NCBI RefSeq assembly: GCF_963259705.1
Contig: NC_081842.1
Coordinates: 67,778,787-67,842,786, forward strand
DNA from: Myotis daubentonii
Taxonomy: Eukaryota > Chordata > Mammalia > Chiroptera > Vespertilionidae
Direction: 5' to 3'
DNA length: 64,000 nucleotides
Below, piece after piece: positions 32,653 through 43,110 of this stretch. The notes beneath the pieces are model-generated. The model worked only from the letters and a program-made list of their open reading frames with translations, ran no database searches and had not been told where the DNA came from. Position 1 is the first letter of the stretch, and every line of letters starts with the position of its first letter. A program made the translations under genes and the position numbers.

Positions 32653-32770
32653 TCCTATCTAATAATAGAGAACATGGTAATTAACCGTAACTTCGCTACC
32701 CTTCCCATTGGCTAATCAGCAAGATATGCAAATTAATCACCAGCCAAGATGGCAGCTAATTTGCATACTG
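32653..32770 (+). mobile_element. Helitron 5' end (alpha variant), 3' end not found
   Basis: It starts A|TCCTATCTAATAATAG and matches the 5' region of the alpha variant at 22580 (read in reverse): CATGGTAATT, CCTTCCCATTGGCTAATCAG, ATATGCAAATTAA and CAAGATGGC. After about 110 bases it departs into a GC-rich segment. No CTAG with hairpin follows before the next Helitron. Confidence 0.8.
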
Positions 32771-33990
32771 CAGGCAGGGAGGGCCAGCTCGAGCTGCCAT
32801 CTGGCCCGTGTGGCGCCTAAGCCCCAACGCCAGCCGGGACCCCTGTGTGCGGCCCTAGGCGGTGGGGGGCTTGGGGGGGGGGAGGGGGGGGCTTGGCAGT
32901 GCGAACAAGCCGCCTAAACCAGCCCCAAGCTGGGACGCCTGTGTGCGGCCCTGGGCAGGCGGGGCCTCCGCAGCTGCAGTGTTTGGACCCAGGCCCCCAG
33001 CCTGCCCTGGGCTCCACTCAAGGAGGGGCTGGGGGCCTGGGGTTTACTAAACTTTACTGGAGCTGTTCCCCACACCCCCAGCCCCTGCCCCAGAACCACA
33101 CTGCCTGCAGCAAGGCTCCCGGCAGCTTCCTGATAGGTGGGTGGCGGGAGAGCTGAGTAGAGTGGGGGCTGCAGGGAGCCACGGAAGGGCTGGGCGGCGG
33201 GAGCAAGCTCCCGGGGGTCTGAGGAGAGAGCCTGAAGGTAGAGGAACCTTTGGCAAAGCGGCCACCAGGAGCCCGGCCATGGGGTCTGCAGGTGCGCGCA
33301 CAGGCCTCAGCCTGATGGGAGATCTTGGGCAAGCGCCAGGGCTTCGGGGGAAGCAGCTGGCCAGGAGGCAGGCGGCCCAAGGGGCGCAGAGCGGCGCCAA
33401 GGTGGGGTGCACTGGAGAGGGCTCAGGCCTGGGCAGGGTGCTGGTGGGTGGGGATCTGCCTCGCCTGGGGAGAGTGAGGTTCTGTATTGGCCCCAATGGG
33501 CGGGAAACAAGAGGCGATGACTGCCGGCGTGGAAGGACTCCCGGGCAGAGGGGCGCAGACTCGCAGCCCTGAGGCGGGGGTGGAGGGGCGGCGTCACTTC
33601 AGTGGAGGAGCGCCCCACTGCTGAGTACCCAACTGGGGGGGGGGGGTTGGTGAAGCTCCCGGCCGCGGCCAGCACACTTGAGAGGCCAGGACTCCTGCTC
33701 CCGCCTTGGCCCAAAAACAAGCCTGTGCCCGCCCCACCCCCAGTTCTTGCCCCGCCCCACGGGGGTGCACACCTGCACAGTGAGGGCAAGCCTACCACCT
33801 GCTCCCCAGAACGGGGAGCAGTAAAGAATGGGGGTGGGGGCGGGGGAGAGGAGAGAATGTGGAGCATCCATGATGAAGAGGTGCTGGAGAATGAGGCTTG
33901 GAAGCCTCACGGGGAGGTTTGTTCTGTTTGCCCTGCGGCTCTCCCTTAGGAAAGGCGGAGAGCTGGCTGTGAGGTCTCCCTGCGCGAAGA
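32771..33990. other. GC-rich segment of unknown origin
   Basis: About 1.2 kb of high-GC, CpG-containing sequence, unlike the AT-rich surroundings and without the repeats of the other Helitrons. It could be material captured by the Helitron whose 5' end lies just before it, a CpG island of an unannotated transcript, or the inside of another repeat family. Open frames exist on both strands, but none shows a motif that I recognise, so I call no gene. Confidence 0.5.
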
Positions 33991-34169
33991 GTCCAGTTCC
34001 ATAGCCAACTGGAATTGGCCTGTTTCCTGCTCTGTAAAATGTGTTAAGCGTGTCCCAGTGCCTTCACTGAGCTTTGAGGGCCAATTGAGATACTATATAA
34101 AGAAAATGAGGGAAGAAGTGATAAAGAAAAGGAAGGGCAAGCAACACAAAAGAAAGATTGGAAGGAACC

Positions 34170-34365
34170 TGTAAACATATTGTCACTTAAATAGGGAATA
34201 CAGTCAATAGTGTTGTAATGATGGTATGATGCCAGGTGGGTACTGGAAATATCAGGGAACACTTTGTAAAGTATATGGTTGTCTAACCACTATTCTGTAA
34301 CTAACAAACCTGAAACTAATACAAAATAATATTGAATGTAAAGAAATGAAAATAGGAGTGAAATT
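34170..34365 (+). mobile_element. L1 3' UTR fragment
   Basis: AGGTGGGTACTGGAAATATC, CTAACCACTATTCTGTAAC and AACCTGAAACTAATACAAAA, then AATATTGAATGT, are the sense 3' end of a common Laurasiatherian L1. Confidence 0.75.
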
Positions 34366-34666
34366 TTTCTAAATTTCAAAGTTTAAACAAAGGCTGTAAA
34401 GGAAGGAAGGGGGAGAATAAAAATAGTGTTTTTCATTTTACCACTTTATTGTCTTTTCAGTATATGAAAAAGACAGTTGTCTTTATATGGTGCTTTTATG
34501 CTTTTCTAAGTCATTATCTCATTTGATGTTCAGGGCAATTTAAAGACAAGATAATTATTCCCTCCACTATTCAAAGAAAGGAAATCTTGGTGCCTGGCCC
34601 CAATGATTCAATCGTCAATCCCTTATTGTAAAGCAGGGTTAGTGAAATTTTCTGTGAAGGGTCATA

Positions 34667-35039
34667 TCTATACTAATAAAACCCTTGGGGTGATCTGGCC
34701 AGCAGGGGAGGGCAGTTGGGGATGATCAGGCTGGCAGGGGAGTAGTTAGGCGTGAATCAGGCCAGCAAGGGAGCTGTTAAGGGGCGATCAGGCTGGCAGG
34801 CTGAAGCAGTTAGGGGCAATCAGGCAGGCATGCAGGTGAGTGGTTAGGAGACAGCAGTCCAGGATTGTGAAAGGGATGTCCAACTGCCGGTTTAGGCCCT
34901 ATCCCGGCAGTTGGACATCCTGGGATCAGGCCTAAACCAGTAGTCAACATCCCCCAAAGGGTCCGAGATTGGAGAGGGTGCAGGCTGAGCTGAGGGACAC
35001 CCTCCTCCCACGCGCGAATTTTGTGCACCGGGCCACTAG
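34667..35039 (+). mobile_element. non-autonomous Helitron
   Basis: It starts A|TCTATACTAATAAAACCC and ends with GCGCGAATTTTGTGC, CACCGGGCC and CTAG|T. The interior has GATCAGGCTGGCAGGGGAGT units like the other short Helitrons. Confidence 0.88.
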
Positions 35040-36420
35040 TATATATATAAAAGCATGAGCTCCTTTTCAGAAGCAGTATTTTCTGGTTTACCATAATGGG
35101 GCCAAAACTATGCAGCATTCAATAGACTAAAAACAAAACGAAGCAAAACCACAGCCTGCCAAGTAGAGAAAGCAAATCTGCATCCATGTCTATACCAATG
35201 AGTCTGGACTGTTGCCCCTACATATTGAAAAAAAATGTTTTTACCAGACAAAACTCTAATTTCTGAAGGTGTTCTCCACCATCCTCATACTTTCTGATTT
35301 GTTAGTAATATATTATTTTTACATTTTGAAAGTTTTAAATGTTTGCATTCTATCCTTTAGCTATAATTCTCTCAAGTGTTTGGTCTTAATCATACATTTA
35401 AATGGATTTATTGGTCATCACCAATCACAATTTTTTATTTACATTGGTATCTTGTTTGGCAAGACATCATTATCTGGTATTTTGTTGTTTTACCATTGGA
35501 GGAATATGAAACTGAAAAGGAAGGATTTAAAGAATGAGAGTTTGTATCTGTTTTTAAATTCGCTCCTGTCCTCTTTGGTACATTTCTACAAGTAATGTGA
35601 AACAAAACGCATCATAATTCACTCCAATTCAGAATATGCCTCTCTCTGTGTGTCATGCTACTCATTGAATGTGTGGCAGAATCTGTTATCTGACAATGTA
35701 ATCATGTAATTATTAACAGGGCTAGTTTTCATTCTAAGTGAGAAAGAAGATTTAAAAACTTTCTCAGGGACAAAGCAAAACAAATTATTACTTATAATCA
35801 AAACCATTTTGAGACTACCAATTAAGTAATATAGTGATAAAATGTTAGAATAGATACAGAACCTTTTGCATCCAAAGTAACCAACAAACTTGCCTGTGGC
35901 TCAGATGAGACATATGCAATGAGCAGTTTATTCTAAGCCATGATGTTTATGATGACCACATTTGACCACACTGTGAGAACCTAATATTGGTTTGTGTATG
36001 TATGCTATATTTGCACCTGTATGGTTAATGTCATTAGATACAATGCTTGCATTAGTGGTGGAAATGTCTGAGATAACAATCATCCTGAACAGGATGTGGG
36101 TAATAATTTCAGTATTAAATATGTACTTTAGAGAAGTGTGGAGGAGAAAGGTGAGAAAGGCTGCTTTGAGAACTGGGGTTGGGGAAGGCATAGTGAGAAA
36201 AGCTGGCTGTGGAGGGTGAGGGAGTACTTGGAACACCAGATATGTCCAAGCAGAAGCAGCTAAAGACATGTTCGATGAAAGGCTGCAAAATCTCCAAAAG
36301 TAACTTTGAAAATGAGCATATTTGGGCATGTAGGAAACAGGTTATCTCCAGTGCAAATAAAAATGTCTAACCTTTGAGGAGAATAAAGTTAGAGACTGGC
36401 ATAAAAATGGTCTGAGACCA
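35040..36420. other. intergenic, nothing recognised
   Basis: No gene or named repeat; AT-rich. Confidence 0.45.
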
Positions 36421-37087
36421 CCTAAAAAACAAATATATTGAGTGACATCACCAAAAATGGCATAATAGGGAACTCCACAACTCTCCTCCAACTAAAGCAA
36501 CAATTGAGCTCACTTAAACTGTCAGAATTAAATTTTTAGTAATTCTGGAATCTAATTAAAAAGTTATAATGACCAGGGGAATACTTATCAAAGTAAGAAG
36601 CTGCTAAATTTCAGCTAGAGAGTGAGTGGTATGACATTTTACCTTACACTCCTCAGCTGAGCAGTGGCTAAAGGACAGTAGCCCACTATTCTGCTGTGAC
36701 TTGCTGATGCTAGAGGGGACAATATAGATGTTGTTCTCCAAAAACTGAGGTCCTGTGTTTTGACCTGTTTAGTGGCTCTCTGAAGAAATGGCTCAGAGGT
36801 TTGCCCTGTTTCCCCTACCATGGAAATATATCAGCACTGAAAAAGTCTCCCTGATGGCATTTGTTAAAGCATTTTAAGACAAATATATAGTGGTAGCTAC
36901 TTAGAGGAAGGCATACAAGATTGGGAAAGCAGCAGACACACCAGAAAAGCTTGGGAAGGCAGAGTCTGGATAAAGAGATACATGGGAGACTAAGGACTTT
37001 GAAAAGCTCCCATGTATAGTCTACTGAGGAGCCTGATGGCCATCCACATGTCCAGGGCTAGACACATGCTCAGAGAAGGCCCTAAGC

Positions 37088-37295
37088 CAGTAATAGCGAA
37101 CCTATGAACACATTTATTTGGTTGAGTTTTCTTTGTTAAATGGCATTTAAATATATAAAATAAATATCAAAAATATGTCTTTGTTTTACTGTGGTTGCAA
37201 ATATCAAAACATTTCTATATGTGTCATGGCACCAGAGTTAAGTTAGGGTTTTTCAAAATGCTGACACGCCGAGCTCAAAAGGCTCGCCATCACTG
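37088..37295. mobile_element. non-autonomous hAT element (second family)
   Basis: 208 bp with ends CAGTAATAGCGAACC and the reverse of CAGTGATGGCGAGCC. The body contains TTAAATGGCATTTAAATATA-type and GTCATGGCACCAGAGTTAAG sequences that I associate with a bat hAT family. CTAAGC is present on both sides, so the 8-bp duplication is imperfect. Confidence 0.75.
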
Positions 37296-38018
37296 CTAAG
37301 CTCTCACCTCTGGCTGATATTCAGGCTCTGCACAAGCAGGAAGTGAGGGCTAATGCAGAGTTGTAAACTGTCTGGTAAATGTTGAAGGTCTAGCCTAATA
37401 CACACACAAAGTACATCTGCAAAAACTAGATTAAAAAAAAAATCTAGATGTTTAAGGGAATTACTGTCATATCACTAGTTGACTGAAAAGGCAATAGAAC
37501 AGAGACTTCAGAGGCCACCCACAACAAAGACTAAAGATGTTAAAAAAAATTAGTTCAGAAAAGTCACTAATCAAACAAAAAGAACTATAACAAGCAGCAA
37601 CAATAATCTGCGCAGAAAGAGATAATCTTATTTCCAGAATTGTAATATTCTGGAATATTTTAGGCATTTATAATGCCTAAAACCTTCAGTTTTCAACAAA
37701 AAAATTTATGAGGTATACAAAAAAAATCAAGAAAGTATGGCCAGAACCTCTCACATATGTAGGGTCTCTAACTCTATCATGTACGCTGGGTTCCCATACA
37801 TATATATGTATTAAATATGGTTATTTTTAAAAAAATACTGCCAATGCACACAATAAGTAGAATCTATTGTTAAAGAAACACTTTTTTTTTTAATTAGCAA
37901 AAGGCTTTAAATAAACCATTTTAAATATGCTCAAAAAGCTACAGAAAACTATGCACAAAGAACTTAGGGAACCCAGGAGAATAATATCTCACCAGATAAT
38001 GTCAATAAAAAAAATCTA

Positions 38019-38726
38019 TCTATATAAAACCCTAAACTGCAAATAGACCAAATGGCGGAACAACCAAACAACCGGTCATCATTATGTATGCTGACCACCG
38101 GGGTATGCGTGGAACATGGCAGGCATTGGCTGCAGCGGGATGGTGGAGCTGGTGAGTGGGAGCTGGTTGCTGTCATCAGGGACAGCCTTGTTGGTTACTG
38201 AAAATTCTTTGCTCCTACATGCCATGGTCCCACCTGGCGCTCACACCTGCTGCCAGGGCTGGAGGCACTGATTGCACCTGCAGCTGGTGCTGGAGCCGCC
38301 GCTCACACCTGCTGCCAAGCACCCAGCACTGGTCCTGATCACTTGGAGCTGTCAGCGAGTGCAAGTGGTGGCTGCCAGCCCCAATCGCCTCTGAGGGCTT
38401 CTCCACCTCCTCCTGCTCCTGTGGGATGATTGGGGCAGCAGCTGCCACTCACACCTGCTGACAGCGCCGGCCCTGCTTGTACCTGCTACTGACACCAGCC
38501 CCAATCACTCCACATCGTCAGTGGGTGCAAGCGGGGCCAGCACTGTTAGCACGTGGGAGCAATGGTGGCAGGAGTGGGGCTGCCAGAAGACAGGGGGCTG
38601 GGGGCCATGGTGAGAGGGGCGGGGGGGGGGGCGCAGAGGATGGCCCAAGACCCACCCCTGTGCCCACCGCAGCCTAGCGACCCACAGTTCCTTTCAAGGT
38701 GCATGAATTTGTGCACTGGGCCCCAG
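38019..38726 (+). mobile_element. non-autonomous Helitron inserted in the old L1
   Basis: It starts A|TCTATATAAAACCCTAAACTG and ends GTGCATGAATTTGTGCACTG, then GGCCCCAG|T; the terminal CTAG has become CCAG. The GC-rich interior (CACTCACACCTGCTGCC repeats) is unlike the other Helitrons here. Confidence 0.82.
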
Positions 38727-39878
38727 TAAAATTATAAAAAGGAATCAAGTAGAAATTCAGGAGCTATAAAATGAAATAACTGAAATGAAAAATTCACTAG
38801 AGAGGCTCAACAATAGATTTGAACATGTAGAAGACAGAAACAGAATTGAAGATAGGTCAATTGAGATTATTCATTTGGAGGAACAGAAAAAAAAAGAATG
38901 AAGGAAAATAAAAAATATCTAAGAAGCCTGTGGAACATAATCATGTGTACCAACAGATGCATAATGTATGTCCAAAAAGGAGAGGAGAAAGAGAGGAAAA
39001 AAAGTGGGGAAGAGTAGATAGAAAAAAATATTTGAAAAATAATGGTCAAAAGCTTCTCAAATCCTCACATCTAAGAAGCTCAATAAATTCCAAGTAGAAA
39101 AACTCAGAGAGATCCCTACTGTGATGTATTATAATTAAACAAAAGTCAAAGTCAAAGGGAATCTTTACAACAGCAAGAGAGAAATGATAAATCACATACA
39201 AAGTTAGCATCATCTTAACCTCAAAAAGCTCACCAGCCAATTATTCATTAGAAACTATGGAGGCCAGAAGGCAGCATGATGATATATTTAAATCCCTGAA
39301 AGAAAAAACAGGTAAACCAAAATACTATATATGCCAAAACTGTCTTTCAAAAATAAAGAAGAAATCATGACATTTTCAGTTAAATAAAAGGTGAAGGAGT
39401 TCATTCCCTGGAAACCTACTCTACACGTTTGTTAAAATGAATCCATCATACTGAAATAAGAGAACATTAAATGGTAACTTGTAGCCAAATGAAGAAATAA
39501 ATAACACCAGGAAGGACAACTACATAGGTTAATATAAAAACAAGGATTATATTCTTGGTTTGCAACTTTTCCCCTATATGATTTAGGAGACAAATGCATA
39601 AAATAATTGTACATCTATGTTAATGGGCACACATGTAGAAAGACATAATTTGTGATAACAGTAACATAAAGTGGAAGGGATGAAGCTTTATGGGAGCAGA
39701 GATTTTGTTTGCTATTGAAGCTAACTGGGTATTAGTTCAAACTAGATAATTATAAAGGATTTATTTATAATCTTCAGGGTAACCACAAAAATAACTTTAA
39801 ATATACAAAAATAAAATGAGAAAGCAATCAAAATTACATTAGAAAAATACAATTTAATAAAATATGGTAGTTATGAGG

Positions 39879-40432
39879 TGCCGGAAGCCGGTCCATCCTT
39901 GCTGCTTGCCACAGTCGCTGCAGGAAAGAAACATCTGCACAGCATATGTTTCAAGGGACCTGGCGTATATAGCATACTGTTCTTAATATGTTTGCTCCCC
40001 TTAGCGCTGTGTGTTTTAACCAAGGTCACCTCTCCGAGAAAGGTTGTTTCCCCAGGTAGGGATTTTTCCCTGAAGTCAGGGAGGGGATAAAACTCCTTAA
40101 CTAAGTGCCAGGCGGGTAGTTAATCACTTTAACTACAAACAATCACGCTTAAGCTACATAATCTTTACTCCCTGGAATGGAGATAAGAAACGCCCTAACC
40201 TTTGCAATAGAAATTGACAGGATTAAAATCAACTGGTATAAATACGGATGTAACAAGACAATAAACACCAGAACTTCGCTGGAGATCCAGACCAGAACTT
40301 GGCTGGAGATCCTGGCTGGAGATCCTGGCTAGGCTGCTGATCAACTGAACGCTGTCTCCGTGTCATTCCTTCTTTGCCGACTCCGTCCACACCTTTGGGG
40401 ACCCCTGGACCTGCTGGGGTTGGACCCCAGCA
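39879..40432 (+). mobile_element. solo LTR of a class II endogenous retrovirus (6-bp target duplication)
   Basis: 554-bp unit starting TGCCGGAAGCC and ending GGACCCCAGCA, flanked by the exact 6-bp repeat ATGAGG (39873-39878 and 40433-40438). TG...CA ends and a 6-bp duplication are the pattern of beta-retrovirus or IAP-like LTRs. A TATAAATACGG box near 40236 and AATAAAC near 40260 fit the + orientation. A short tandem repeat (GAGATCCTGGCTG) lies near 40300-40330. No internal coding region remains. Confidence 0.88.
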
Positions 40433-41183
40433 ATGAGGAAGTGAGGTACAAAAAATGTTTAAGACATAGAGAAAACATATACCAAAATGGAAGAAGTAAG
40501 TTCTTTATTAGTAATTACATTAAATATAAATGAATAAACAGGCAGAAATTAGCAGAATTAGGAAAAAAGCCAACATCATCTAACTATATGCTGTCTATAA
40601 GAGACTAACTCAAATATGTTGAAAGTAAAAGGATGAAAAAGATACCTATGTAAATATAACCAAAAGAAAGCTATGGTGGCTATATTAATATCTGAAAAAG
40701 TAAACTTCAAGTAAAAATTGTTACAAAGGATAAAGAATTATACTATATATAGATAAAAGGGTCAATAGGTAGACTATAACATAATGATATAACATATACA
40801 GGATGTTATTATTATACACATATATGCAAGTTGACAGAATTGAAAGGAGAAATAAGCAATTGTATAATAATAACTGACTTCAGTAGATCACTTTCAATAA
40901 AGAATGAAACAACTAGACAGATAATAAGAAATAAAAGACTTAACTAACATTATAAATTAACAGAACCTAACATATATATACAAAACGCCTCATGCCCAAA
41001 CAGCAAAATATACAATTTTCTTGAGTGTACATGTTTTAGTCCACAAAACAATCTCAATAAATTTAAAAGCATTAAAATCATACTAAATATCTTCTCTGAC
41101 CATCATGAAATAGAACTAGAAATCAATAACAGAAAGAAAACTGGAAAATTTAAAATATGAAGAAATTACATATCATTCTTTTT

Positions 41184-41431
41184 TTTTAAAAGGTGAAATG
41201 GGTTTTTTTGTTTTTATTGTTTTATTTTTTATTGATTTCAGAGAGGAAGTGAGAGGGAGAGAGAGACAGAAACATCAATCATGAGAGAGAATCATTGATT
41301 GGCTGCCTCCTTCATGCCCCGCACTGGGGATCAAGCCTGCAACCTGGGTACATGCCCTAGACCAGAATCAAACCCAGGAGCCTTCAGTCAGCAGGCCAAT
41401 GCAATATCCACTGAGCCAAATTGGCTAGGGC
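41184..41431 (-). mobile_element. Ves SINE with 15-bp target duplication
   Basis: Reverse-oriented Ves SINE (GAGGAAGTGAGAGGGAGAGA, GATTGGCTGCCTCCTTCATG, head GAGCCAAATTGGCTAGGG). CATATCATTCTTTTT is repeated exactly at 41169-41183 and 41432-41446. Confidence 0.92.
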
Positions 41432-41484
41432 CATATCATTCTTTTTAAACAACTAGTGGGTCAAAGAAAAATTCACAAGGGAGA

Positions 41485-42013
41485 GCCTATATAATAAAAG
41501 AGAAACATGTAAATTAACTGTCCCTCTGCTATGCTCAAGCCACGCCCACAAGCCATGCCCACAAGCCAATCAGGAGCAAGTATGCAAATTAACCCAACTA
41601 AGATGGCGGCGGCCACAGAGCTGGAGCGAGCATGAGGCTTGGCTTGCCCCCGACAATGGAGGAAGCCAAGCTTCCTGCCTTCCCTGGCCAGCCCTAGGCT
41701 CCACTCAAGGCTACAAAGTTTCAATTATAGAAGATAAATAAATCCCAGATACCTGTTTCCAGCCCAAAAGGAGAGGCTGGGAGCTTGGGTCACTGGGGGG
41801 GCATGGCAAACCTGAAAATGGCCATCAGTCCCTCATCCAGGCTAGCCAGGCACCCCAGCGGGACTCCCCCACCCTGAAGGGGCTGTGGGCAGCCTGCAAA
41901 CAGCCATCAGCCCCTCACCCAGGCTGGCCAGGCACCCCAGCAGAACCCCCACACTGATCCGGGACACCTTTCAGGGCAAACCAGCCAGCCCCCACCCATG
42001 CACCAGGCCTCTA
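41485..42013 (+). mobile_element. Helitron alpha module (array 4)
   Basis: It starts A|GCCTATATAATAAAAGAGAA (first base changed from T to G). An octamer (ATGCAAATTAACCC) lies near 41582 and AAGATGGCGGCGG near 41601. It ends CATGCACCAGGCCTCTA without the palindrome and joins beta directly. Confidence 0.88.
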
Positions 42014-42475
42014 TCTTATATAATAAAAGGGTAATATGCAAATTGACCCTAACAGCAGAATGACTGGGAATGACTGGTCACTATGACACACACTGACCAC
42101 CAGGGGGCAGATGCTCAATGCAGGAGCTGCCCCCTGGTGGTCAGTGCGATCCCACAGGGGGAGCTCTGCTCTGCCACAAGCTAGGCTGATGGCTGCCAGC
42201 ACGGCGGTGGTGGCAGAAACCTCTCCTGCCTCCTCAGCAGCACTAAAGATGTCCGACTGCATCTTAGGCTTGCTCCCCGCTGGCAAATGGAATCCCCTAA
42301 GGGCTCCCGGGCTGCCAGAGGGATGTCTGACTGCCAGTTTAGGCCCAATCCCCCCTGGGGACTGGGCCTAAGTCAGCGGGTGGACATCCCCCGAGGGGTC
42401 CCACACTGTGAGAGAGCACAGGCTGGGCTGAGGGACCCCCCCAAGTGCACAAATTTTTGTGCACCAGGCCTCTAG
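42014..42475 (+). mobile_element. Helitron beta module (array 4), best preserved
   Basis: It starts TCTTATATAATAAAAGGGTA with ATGCAAATTGACCC just after, and ends GTGCACAAATTTTTGTGCAC, then CAGGCCTCTAG. It holds the perfect inverted CTCF-like pair at 42091-42146. Confidence 0.92.
42091..42146. promoter_or_regulatory. perfect 20-bp inverted repeat of CTCF-like motifs
   Basis: The left arm at 42091-42110, CACTGACCACCAGGGGGCAG, and the right arm at 42127-42146 are exact reverse complements, 16 bases apart. CCACCAGGGGGCAG matches the CTCF core by eye. This is the cleanest copy in the window. Occupancy is not known. Confidence 0.55.
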
Positions 42476-42765
42476 TCTATATATAAAAGCCTAAGGAACT
42501 GGACAACTGAACAACTGAATGACTGAACGACCAGTCAACCAGTCGCTATGATATGCACTGACCACTAGGAGGCAGACGCTCAACACAGGAGCTGCCCCCT
42601 GGTGGTCAGTGAACTCCCATAGCCAACCTCCCACGGCCCCTCCTCCCGGCTGGCCAACCTCCCGCGCCTCTCCCCCAGACAACCTCCCATTGCCCTGATC
42701 AGCCCTGATTGCTAGCCAGGCCGAGGGACCCCACCCATGCACGAATTCATGCACTGGGCCTCTAG
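42476..42765 (+). mobile_element. third Helitron module of array 4
   Basis: It begins TCTATATATAAAAGCCTAAG directly after the CTAG of beta and ends with ATGCACGAATTCATGCACTG, then GGCCTCTAG. It is a shorter member of the same family with its own CTCF-like pair. Confidence 0.88.
42556..42611. promoter_or_regulatory. inverted pair of CTCF-like motifs
   Basis: CACTGACCACTAGGAGGCAG and CTGCCCCCTGGTGGTCAGTG; only two mismatches between arms. Confidence 0.45.
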
Positions 42766-43067
42766 ATATAAAATAAATAGAATTAAATGAAATAGGAAAC
42801 ACAACATACCTAAACTTATGAGATGTTGTGAAAGCAGTGCTCAGAGGGAAATGTATAGCTATAAATCCCTATAATTAGAAATAAGAAAAATCTCAAATCA
42901 ATAACCTAACTGTAGACTTTAAGAAACTAATATAGTAAATCAAAGCTAGTAGAAAAAGAAATAATAAAGATTAGAGTGGAGATAAACAAAATTAAAAAAT
43001 GAGAAAACAAGAGACTTAATAAAATCAAAATTTGGTTGTTTGAAAAGATCAATAAAATTGGCCAGTT

Positions 43068-43071
<4 letters not shown>

Positions 43072-43108
<37 letters not shown>
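43072..43108 (+). repeat. (GA)n microsatellite
   Basis: Pure GA dinucleotide run inside the old L1. Confidence 0.95.

Positions 43109-43110
<2 letters not shown>

Noticed and set aside
33047..33949. Open frames of 100-190 codons on both strands in the GC-rich segment
   Set aside because: High GC lowers stop-codon frequency. The peptides are Pro/Gly/Ala-rich with no motif, and frames overlap on both strands. No gene is called.
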